A DNA stretch of 41,124 nucleotides from positions 1-41,124 of the forward strand of contig CAMCSO010000005.1 of assembly GCA_945877545.1 (NCBI GenBank), written 5' to 3'. This DNA is from Bifidobacterium breve. Lineage in GTDB: Bacteria; Actinomycetota; Actinomycetes; S36-B12. Within the stretch, counting starts at the first letter, position 1, and every line of letters starts with the position of its first letter. A program made the translations under genes and the position numbers. The notes beneath the pieces are model-generated. The model was not told the origin of the DNA and ran no database searches. It saw only the letters and a program-made list of their open reading frames with translations. Of this stretch, positions 19,039 through 26,377 are shown one piece after another.

Positions 19039-21489
19039 AGTGTCACAGTGGCAGCGACGGCAGATGACCAGTCCTCGACTAAGGGGGTCGCCTTGCGGGC
19101 CGCTGACCGGACAGGTCGCCACCTGCCGAGCGTGTTTTGGCCCCACCGCAGTCGGCCGCGTCCCTCCCCGGTTTCCGGGGTTGAGCGTGGTCTTGCCACC
19201 CTAGGGATCGTGTGGGAGGGCCTGTGGCTGCTCCCGGACCCGAACCTGTGGCCGACGAATCAAGGCACCACTGTCGAGTCCCTTCTCCTTGCCGGGGTTC
19301 TCGTCACCTGGGTCGCGGTGGTCCTGACCGCCTTTGGTCCGGTCGCGAGTCGGCGCCGGCGGGTGCGGGCCCAGGTCGTCAACGTGTGCCTGCTCTTCGC
19401 TGCCGGTGTCGCGCTGCTGCACTTCGAACCGGCGTTGAGCTCAGATGCTGCGACGATCATGACTGACTGGCAGGCAGGCGCATCGCTGGTCAACTTGGCC
19501 TGCGCCCTCACCGGGCTTCTCCTCGTCACGGTGGTCGCCATTCCAGTGGTCCTCGGGGTGGTGCTCGTCGAAGTGACGCTGCTGTTGATCGACCTACCAT
19601 CTGTGCCAACGGCAAGTGATCGGCTCAGCACGGTCCTCTACCCGACCTATGCCCTCGCGATGGGGGCCGCGTCTATCGGTGCGCGCCGCGGGCTCTTGGC
19701 GGCCGCTCGCCGCTCCGACGAGGCGCGGACCAGCTTGGAGTTCGCTGAAGCTCAGGCTGAGGCCTTGCGCGATGCGCAGAGGCGGCTGAGGGAGCAACAG
19801 CGACTCCTTCATGAAACCGTGCTCAACACGTTGACGGCCATCGCGCGAGGCGGCATCGGAGGGTCGGCCGACAGCGGCACGCGCACCCGGGTGATGTGTG
19901 CCGAGAGCGCCCTTGTTCTCCGGACCCTTTCGTCAGCGGAGTCCGCCGTTCCCGTAATGGGCAGTCGGGATTGGGCGGCTGATGTCATGGCGGGGATTCA
20001 GCCGTTGATCGATCTTGGGGTCCACGTCGACGTTCGCGTGCAGGCGACCGGCCGGGCGATTCCGGATCCTGTCTACGGGGCCATGGTCGTCGCGGTCCGT
20101 GAGGCTCTCTCGAATGTCGCACGGCATGCGCGCGCCGACTCTGTCGTGCTGAGCGTCTCCGTGACGACCGATGCCCGCGTCCGCCGGGACCATTGGATCG
20201 TCGAGGTTCTCGACGACGGTATCGGGTTCGATGCACAGAGATCATCGTCGAGATTCGGTCTCAACTCGGCGATTGTCGAGGCGATGGACGACGTCGCAGG
20301 TGAGGCGACTGTGACCTCGGCCCTCGGTGAGGGCACCTGTGTGAGGCTCTCATGGAGCACGAGTCCCGAATCCCGGGTGTCCGTCGTGCTGGGGGAGTCC
20401 GCGACAAGCGTCAACGCACTTGGCGCCCCGGTCCTTTTGTCATTCGGCGCGTTCAGCATGCTTTCGCTGATTCTCACCATTTCAGATTTCGAGTTCTCGC
20501 GCATCGCGGTCGCGGGATTCATGTTGGCCGTTGCTTGCGGCATTCTGCTCGTGTGGTTTGGGCGTGCGGGAAGCCTTCCTCCTGTACTCGTGGTTGGAGT
20601 GTGCATCGCGACTCCACTCGTGTATCGATTCCAGCAGATCGGACTTGGGAGTGGTGTTGGGACCCCTTGGACGGACTGGTCATCCGAGGCGATCGTGGCG
20701 CTCCTTCTCATCGTGGCTGGCACCGGTCCCTGGTGGGGATTCATTGCTGCGCTCGCCGCTTGGCTGCTCACCCAGGGCGACATGGTGGGAGAACTCATCC
20801 GGCCCGGAACCGCCGTGATCATCGCGGGGGCGCTCTTCGCTCGCAGCGTGCGGGCAAACGATCGCGCCTACGCGGCGGCTATGAGTCAGCGACTCAAGGA
20901 GGAGGCCTCGTCGATGGGCAACCAGGTGAGCATCCGTGCCCTGGCCCGACGGTACAAAACCCTAAGCGAGTCGTCAGCGATGCGCCTACTCGAAGGCATC
21001 GCCAACGGTCGCATTGACGCGAGCGAGGCAGAAGTTCGAGCCGCGTGCGGGCTTGAGGAACACTTCATCAGGACGGTGATGAAGATCGATCCGGCGGCAG
21101 GACCCCTGCACGCGCTCGCGTTGCAGTTGGCCAGCCATGCGCATCACCGCGGGATCGCACTCGACGTGGATATCGCCGACTCGTCGGGGGTGCGCCGGGG
21201 GGAGTTGCTCAATCTACGGGCCTCGGCCAATCGAGCGATCAGCCACGCGATGCCGGGCGCACCGGCGAGACTCAGCGCGCGACGCGAGAAGGCGGTACTC
21301 ATCGTGAGGCTCGTGGTGACGGTAGCGGAGGCGAATCAGCCTACTGTCGTTGAAGAAACCGGGGGCCAAGTCATCTCCTGGGATGCTGATCCTGCCGATG
21401 GCACGCTCATCCTCGAGGCCAGCTATGCCGCAGCGCCCCGATCACTGACCTCGATGGGGGACGTTCATGACCGGCCGAATGCTGACTGA
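19030..21489 (+). CDS. Large membrane histidine kinase with a second, degenerate membrane/ATPase-like module
   Basis: LLHETVLNTLTAIARGG phosphoacceptor (His codon 19810-19812), VREALSNVARHARAD N-box, VEVLDDGIGFD G1 box, then another multi-TM block and a degenerate HK-like tail. Start inferred from SD aggggggag 5' of ATG 19030. Confidence 0.88.
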   Translation: MRHSVTVAATADDQSSTKGVALRAADRTGRHLPSVFWPHRSRPRPSPVSGVERGLATLGIVWEGLWLLPDPNLWPTNQGTTVESLLLAGVLVTWVAVVLTAFGPVASRRRRVRAQVVNVCLLFAAGVALLHFEPALSSDAATIMTDWQAGASLVNLACALTGLLLVTVVAIPVVLGVVLVEVTLLLIDLPSVPTASDRLSTVLYPTYALAMGAASIGARRGLLAAARRSDEARTSLEFAEAQAEALRDAQRRLREQQRLLHETVLNTLTAIARGGIGGSADSGTRTRVMCAESALVLRTLSSAESAVPVMGSRDWAADVMAGIQPLIDLGVHVDVRVQATGRAIPDPVYGAMVVAVREALSNVARHARADSVVLSVSVTTDARVRRDHWIVEVLDDGIGFDAQRSSSRFGLNSAIVEAMDDVAGEATVTSALGEGTCVRLSWSTSPESRVSVVLGESATSVNALGAPVLLSFGAFSMLSLILTISDFEFSRIAVAGFMLAVACGILLVWFGRAGSLPPVLVVGVCIATPLVYRFQQIGLGSGVGTPWTDWSSEAIVALLLIVAGTGPWWGFIAALAAWLLTQGDMVGELIRPGTAVIIAGALFARSVRANDRAYAAAMSQRLKEEASSMGNQVSIRALARRYKTLSESSAMRLLEGIANGRIDASEAEVRAACGLEEHFIRTVMKIDPAAGPLHALALQLASHAHHRGIALDVDIADSSGVRRGELLNLRASANRAISHAMPGAPARLSARREKAVLIVRLVVTVAEANQPTVVEETGGQVISWDADPADGTLILEASYAAAPRSLTSMGDVHDRPNAD

Positions 21490-22171
21490 GGGCACGGATG
21501 TGACGCCGGCGCCGCTCAGGGTGGCGGTGATCGACGACCATGAGCTCGTTCGAGAAGGTCTGGCATCTCTCGTGAGCAGCCAGGTGACCTTCGTGATCGA
21601 TGTCGTGTACTGCGGCGGGAGCGTTAGGGGCGCCGCGGCAGCCAGCCCCGATGTGGCCATCCTCGATATTGATCTAGGCCCCGGATCCACCTCGGTCAGC
21701 CAGGGCGTGCTGGCGTTGCAGGATGCAGGGGCGAAGGTCCTCATCATCAGTGCATTCGAGGACCCAACCGCAGTGCGATCCGCACTCGAGATGGGCGCCC
21801 TTGGATTCGTTCCAAAGCGGGTGTCGCTTGAGTCACTCCTCGAGGCGATTGCCACGGTGGCCCGTGGCGAGCTGTATCTGTCGATTGACCTCGCGGCGAT
21901 CTTGGCGGCGGCGGTTGAGACGCCGAATCTCAGTCCCCGGGAGCTTGACGCGTTGCGCCTCTACGCGTCCGGGCTCAAGCTGACCGCTGTCGGGCATCGT
22001 ATGGGGATTTCGCCGCATACGGCGAAGGAGTACCTCGATCGGGTTCGGGTGAAATACGCCAATCTCGGCAGGGACGCGCGAACGCGCACGGAACTCTACG
22101 CCGAAGCAAACCGCGATGGTTTACTCAAGGAGCCAAAGCACGTCCCCCCCGTTGGGGACACGTTTGGGTGA
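21467..22171 (+). CDS. LuxR/NarL-type response regulator
   Basis: VAVIDDHELVREGLASLV, VAILDIDLG, GFVPKRVSLESLLEAI, HTH LSPRELDALRLYASGLKLTAVGHRMGISPHTAKEYL. Confidence 0.93.
   Translation: MTGRMLTEGTDVTPAPLRVAVIDDHELVREGLASLVSSQVTFVIDVVYCGGSVRGAAAASPDVAILDIDLGPGSTSVSQGVLALQDAGAKVLIISAFEDPTAVRSALEMGALGFVPKRVSLESLLEAIATVARGELYLSIDLAAILAAAVETPNLSPRELDALRLYASGLKLTAVGHRMGISPHTAKEYLDRVRVKYANLGRDARTRTELYAEANRDGLLKEPKHVPPVGDTFG
22142..22159 (+). terminator. Terminator-like hairpin overlapping the end of the response regulator gene
   Basis: GTCCCC cccgtt GGGGAC, followed by acgtttggg. Confidence 0.4.
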
Positions 22172-22233
22172 TATTGGCCCCCGACTGCGGTGGAATAGTG
22201 ATGTCCGGCGAGAACGGGGGGCCCGCCGGGGCT

Positions 22234-22289
22234 GGCCCGCTTCCTTGGTCATCCGCGGTTGTTGGTCGGGATGATCGGTGAGGCGGGCC
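22234..22289. terminator. Long imperfect stem-loop between convergent genes, possible bidirectional terminator or small RNA
   Basis: Outer GGCCCGC (22234-22240)/GCGGGCC (22283-22289); inner GGTCATCC (22247-22254)/GGATGATC (22269-22276). Confidence 0.5.
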
Positions 22290-22337
22290 GTGGCCGTTCC
22301 CAGATTGATGAAAGACCACGAAGGTGGGCAGGATCAG

Positions 22338-22886
22338 TCAGCCGAGCACGGTGGCAAGGCGGACCTCACGGATAACCACGCCGTCCGCCTCGATGTCGCG
22401 GAAGGCCGAGTCCGGTCCCCAGCCGGAACTGTGCAGGAATGCTCGGCGTGGCTCATTGCCGACGGGTACCCAGATGTTCACGTCCCTTGTACCGTCAGCG
22501 CGAAGGTACTCGACGGCGGCGGCCATGAGTCGCGATCCGTGCCCTTGGCGCTGATGCTCCGGATCCACGACGAGCGCGAGCACTTCGCCGGTGGCGAGGT
22601 CATCGACGCAGTCCGGGTCGCTACTCGGACCGACCGCCGCGTATCCCACGATCGTGTCGGTCCCTGACGTTCCCTCGATCGCGACGAGGAGGCGGTGCCG
22701 GGTGGTGGGTGGATTGAGGATCCCGCTCGCCCACGCTGAGGCAATATCCATCGGATCGAGACCGGTGAGTATCGACTCCGGTAGGACGCCCGCGTATGTC
22801 TGATGCCAGGCGCGGATCTGAACGGCGGCGATGTCATCAACGTCGGATGTTCGCGCGAGACGCGCACCGGTGGGCATAGGCCCCAT
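22338..22886 (-). CDS. GNAT-family N-acetyltransferase
   Basis: ARLARTSDVDDIAAVQIRAWHQTYAGVLPE...VLALVVDPEHQRQGHGSRLMAAAVEYLR; start inferred at 22886 or 22877, not the upstream ORF start. Confidence 0.9.
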   Translation of the reverse strand: MGPMPTGARLARTSDVDDIAAVQIRAWHQTYAGVLPESILTGLDPMDIASAWASGILNPPTTRHRLLVAIEGTSGTDTIVGYAAVGPSSDPDCVDDLATGEVLALVVDPEHQRQGHGSRLMAAAVEYLRADGTRDVNIWVPVGNEPRRAFLHSSGWGPDSAFRDIEADGVVIREVRLATVLG

Positions 22887-22945
22887 TCTCCTACAGAGCG
22901 CCGGCTGCCACGGATGTCCGCCGGGCTTCGTGGCGCGGTTGCCGT

Positions 22946-22951
22946 TAGTGT
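22946..22951 (+). promoter_or_regulatory. Putative -10 hexamer TAGTGT of a leaderless thyX promoter
   Basis: TAGTGT, 7 nt, then GTG at 22959. Confidence 0.4.
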
Positions 22952-22958
22952 TCGTGAC

Positions 22959-23684
22959 GTGCCTGAGCATCGGTCGATCATCATTCGCAGCGACATGACC
23001 GTCGAGTTGGTTCGATCGAGCGCGTCCGATGCCGACGTCGTGTTCGCTGCCCGGGTGTCGACCGTAGGGGAGCAGTCCCTCGAGGATGTCGACGCGGATC
23101 CGGCGTCCGCGAGGGGACTCATCGGCTACCTCATGCGCGAGCGCCACGGGAGTCCGTTCGAGCACAATTCGATGACCTTCTTCGTCCAGGCGCCCATCTT
23201 TGTTTGGCGCGAGCACATGCGTCACCGGATCGCCAGCTACAACGAGGAGTCGGGCCGCTACCGCGAACTCAAACCGGTCTTCTACGTTCCCAACCGCGAG
23301 CGGAATATCGTCCAGGTCGGCAAGACGGGCGCATACGAGTTTTTGCCCGGAAGCGATGATCAATATGACCTGATCGAGGCGTCGATGGTCGAGTCGTGCG
23401 CAAGAAGCTATGAGGCCTATCAGGGGATGATTGAGTCGGGCATCGCCCGGGAGGTGGCGCGCATGGTGCTTCCTGTCTCGATATATTCCAGCGCATATGT
23501 GACCATGAATGCGCGGGCCATGATGAATTTCCTGTCGCTTCGGCGCAAGGCTGAGGCTTCGCAGTATCCGTCATACCCCCAGCGAGAGATCGAGATGGTT
23601 GCCGAAGGCTACGAGCGGCAATGGGCCCGACTGATGCCCATGACCCACGCGGCGTTCGTAGCGGGGGGCCGTGTCGCACCATGA
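22959..23684 (+). CDS. thyX: FAD-dependent thymidylate synthase
   Basis: ThyX motif MRHRIASYNEESGRY; HGSPFEHNSMTFFVQAPIFVWREHMRHR. Start GTG 22959 inferred (alternative ATG 22995). Confidence 0.96.
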   Translation: MPEHRSIIIRSDMTVELVRSSASDADVVFAARVSTVGEQSLEDVDADPASARGLIGYLMRERHGSPFEHNSMTFFVQAPIFVWREHMRHRIASYNEESGRYRELKPVFYVPNRERNIVQVGKTGAYEFLPGSDDQYDLIEASMVESCARSYEAYQGMIESGIAREVARMVLPVSIYSSAYVTMNARAMMNFLSLRRKAEASQYPSYPQREIEMVAEGYERQWARLMPMTHAAFVAGGRVAP

Positions 23685-23689
23685 CGCAG

Positions 23690-23695
23690 TAGCCT
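23690..23695 (+). promoter_or_regulatory. Putative -10 hexamer TAGCCT of a leaderless dapA promoter
   Basis: TAGCCT, 6 nt (gttgtc), then ATG at 23702. Confidence 0.45.
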
Positions 23696-23701
23696 GTTGT
23701 C

Positions 23702-24613
23702 ATGCCCGGACCTGTGACACCCAATGCGCCCTTCGGCGTGATCCTCACGGCGATGATTACGCCCTTTCTCCAAAATGGCTCGATTGACCTTGAGGGCGGC
23801 CAGCGGCTCGCGACCCATCTCGTCGATGACCTTGGGCACGACGGCCTCGTCATCAATGGCACGACCGGTGAGTCTGCGACGACGACTGACGAGGAGAACA
23901 CCGACCTGCTCAGGGCAGTCGTGGAGGCGGTCGGCGACCGGGCGACCGTGGTGGCGGGGGTTGGATCCAATGACACGGCGCACTCCGTGCTCAGTGCTCG
24001 AAGCGCAATTGGGGTAGGGGCGCACGCGGTGATGGCGGTGAGTCCGTACTACAACCGCCCGCCGCAGGAGGGCCTCATCCGGCATTTCCACGCCATTGCA
24101 GATGCGAGCGACCTACCGATGATGGTCTACGACATCCCCAAGCGCACCGGTGTGGCGATCGAAACGGACACGCTCGTCCGGATAGCAGAGCATCCGAGGA
24201 TCATTGCAAATAAGGATGCGAAGGGCGACCTTGAGGCTGCTCAATGGGGCATGGCCCGCACCGATCTCGCGTGGTATTCGGGCGATGACATCCTCAATCT
24301 GCCGCTCCTTTCTATCGGTGCCTGCGGAATGATTTCAGTGGTCGGTCACCTCGTCGGTGATCGGCTCAAGTCGATGGCCGAGGCATTCTGGGCAGGTGAT
24401 GTACGGGGGGCGATCAGGATGAACCAGGAGTTGCTGCCGGTGTACGCGGGGGTGTTCCGTACTCAGGGCGTCATCACCATCAAGGCGGCCCTCGCAGATC
24501 AAGGACTCCCCGCCGGACCGGTGCGGTTGCCGCTCGTCGATGCAACCGCGGACCAGCGAGCGCTCCTGTGCCGTGATCTTGCTGCCGGACGAGTGCGCGG
24601 GTTCACGGCGTGA
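23702..24613 (+). CDS. dapA: 4-hydroxy-tetrahydrodipicolinate synthase
   Basis: GLVINGTTGESATTTDEE, AVSPYYNRPPQEGLIRHF, MMVYDIPKRTGVAI, IIANKDAKGDL. Confidence 0.96.
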   Translation: MPGPVTPNAPFGVILTAMITPFLQNGSIDLEGGQRLATHLVDDLGHDGLVINGTTGESATTTDEENTDLLRAVVEAVGDRATVVAGVGSNDTAHSVLSARSAIGVGAHAVMAVSPYYNRPPQEGLIRHFHAIADASDLPMMVYDIPKRTGVAIETDTLVRIAEHPRIIANKDAKGDLEAAQWGMARTDLAWYSGDDILNLPLLSIGACGMISVVGHLVGDRLKSMAEAFWAGDVRGAIRMNQELLPVYAGVFRTQGVITIKAALADQGLPAGPVRLPLVDATADQRALLCRDLAAGRVRGFTA

Positions 24614-26289
24614 TCCACGGCGAACTCTCCGCTCCACCCGCGCTCGCACCCGGTGCCCTGAGGATCTTCGCACTCGGTGGGCTCGGTGAAATCGGCCGAA
24701 ATATGACGGTCTTCGAATTCGGTGGCCGGCTGCTGATCGTCGACTGCGGGGTGCTTTTCCCCGAGGAGACCCAGCCTGGAGTCGATCTCATCCTCCCGGA
24801 CTTCGCCCCGATCAAGGACCGGCTCGACGATGTCGAGGCGATTGTGCTCACGCACGGCCATGAGGATCACATTGGAGCCGTGCCCTACCTGCTGAGGCTT
24901 CGGCAAGATATACCGCTCCTCGGCTCAAGACTGACGCTCGCCTTCCTCGAGGCGAAACTCAAGGAGCATCGAATAAAGGCTCGATCCCTTGACGTGGCCG
25001 CTGGCCAGGTCGAACGTCTTGGGCCGTTCTCCGTTGAGTTCCTCGCGGTGAATCATTCCATTCCGGACGCCATGGCTGTGGCGATCACCACCGCAGCGGG
25101 GGTGGTGCTTCACACGGGCGACTTCAAGATGGATCAGGTGCCGCTCGACGGCCGGATCACCGACCTCAACGGGTTCGCCCGTCTCGGCGACGCGGGAGTC
25201 GACATCCTGCTCGTCGACAGCACGAACGCCGAGGTGCCTGGCTTCGTTCCGAGTGAGCGCGACATCATCCCGGTGCTCGATGCCGTCTTCCTTCGAGCAG
25301 AGGGGAGGATAATTCTCGCGTCGTTCGCCTCGCACGTGCATCGCATCCAGCAGGTGATCGATATGGCCGGGCTCCACGGCCGCAAAGTGGCGTTTGTTGG
25401 CCGGTCAATGGTCCGCAACATGGGCATCGCACGCGACCTCGGATATCTCAGGATTCCAGGCGGCACCTTGGTGACCGTTGAGGAACTCAACGGAATGCCG
25501 GACGATGAAAGCGTGCTCATCTGCACCGGGTCGCAGGGCGAGCCGATGGCAGTGCTGTCGAGAATCGCCAATCGCGACCACGCGATCAGCGTGGGCCCCA
25601 AGGACACGATCGTCCTCGCTTCTTCACTCATCCCCGGCAATGAGAACTCGGTGTACCGGGTCATCAATGGCCTGACGAAGCTCGGTGCCACCGTTGTTCA
25701 TAAAGGCAATGCCCTCGTCCATGTCTCCGGGCATGCCTCGGCGGGCGAGCTCCGCTACGTCTACAACATCGTGAAGCCGCGCCACGTGATACCCGTCCAC
25801 GGCGAGTGGCGCCACTTGCGAGCGAATGCGGAGATCGCGCACAGCGTCGGTATCGACCTCGATCGAATTATCCTCGCGGATGACGGTGTCGTGGTGGATC
25901 TCGTCGATGGCCGGGCATCGATTGTCGGCTATGTGCCTGTTGGTCTCGTGTACGTCGATGGGGCGAGCGTCGGTGGGGTGACCGATGCGGCGCTCAAAGA
26001 CAGGCGCATGCTGGGAGAGGAGGGGTTCATCTCCATTGTTGCCGCTGTTGACATGATCGACTCAAAGGTGGTTGCCGGTCCCGAAATTCACGCACGGGGC
26101 CTCGGGCTCGACGAACGAGCCTTTGACGAGGTGATTGACAGGGTTCGAGTCATCCTTGAGGAGTCCCTTGCTGATGGCGTGACGGATACCTACGAGCTTC
26201 AGCAGCGGGTGAGGCGGGCGGTCGGGAAGTGGGTGAGCACCTCTCACCGACGCAAGCCAATGATCGTCCCCGTCATTGTGGAGGCCTGA
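24610..26289 (+). CDS. rnj: Ribonuclease J
   Basis: LGGLGEIGRNMTVFEF, LTHGHEDHIGAVPYLL metallo-beta-lactamase motif, beta-CASP features, VIPVHGEWRHLRANAEIA. Confidence 0.97.
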   Translation: MIHGELSAPPALAPGALRIFALGGLGEIGRNMTVFEFGGRLLIVDCGVLFPEETQPGVDLILPDFAPIKDRLDDVEAIVLTHGHEDHIGAVPYLLRLRQDIPLLGSRLTLAFLEAKLKEHRIKARSLDVAAGQVERLGPFSVEFLAVNHSIPDAMAVAITTAAGVVLHTGDFKMDQVPLDGRITDLNGFARLGDAGVDILLVDSTNAEVPGFVPSERDIIPVLDAVFLRAEGRIILASFASHVHRIQQVIDMAGLHGRKVAFVGRSMVRNMGIARDLGYLRIPGGTLVTVEELNGMPDDESVLICTGSQGEPMAVLSRIANRDHAISVGPKDTIVLASSLIPGNENSVYRVINGLTKLGATVVHKGNALVHVSGHASAGELRYVYNIVKPRHVIPVHGEWRHLRANAEIAHSVGIDLDRIILADDGVVVDLVDGRASIVGYVPVGLVYVDGASVGGVTDAALKDRRMLGEEGFISIVAAVDMIDSKVVAGPEIHARGLGLDERAFDEVIDRVRVILEESLADGVTDTYELQQRVRRAVGKWVSTSHRRKPMIVPVIVEA

Positions 26290-26336
26290 CTCCACCGCAC
26301 AAGAAACTTCGCGACACGCACTCGTGTGACGTGTGT

Positions 26337-26362
26337 GACGAACGGTACGGAAGGGGTTCGTC
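26337..26362. promoter_or_regulatory. 7-bp inverted repeat upstream of ftsK, candidate operator
   Basis: GACGAAC (26337-26343) N12 GTTCGTC (26356-26362). Confidence 0.4.
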
Positions 26363-26364
26363 GG

Positions 26365-26370
26365 TACGCT
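26365..26370 (+). promoter_or_regulatory. Putative -10 hexamer TACGCT of a leaderless ftsK promoter
   Basis: TACGCT, 7 nt (aaccggc), then ATG at 26378; no SD. Confidence 0.45.
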
Positions 26371-26377
26371 AACCGGC

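Noticed and set aside
22887-23363. N-terminal extension of the 341-aa GNAT ORF
   Set aside because: Antisense to conserved thyX; GNAT homology begins at MGPMPTGARLARTSD.
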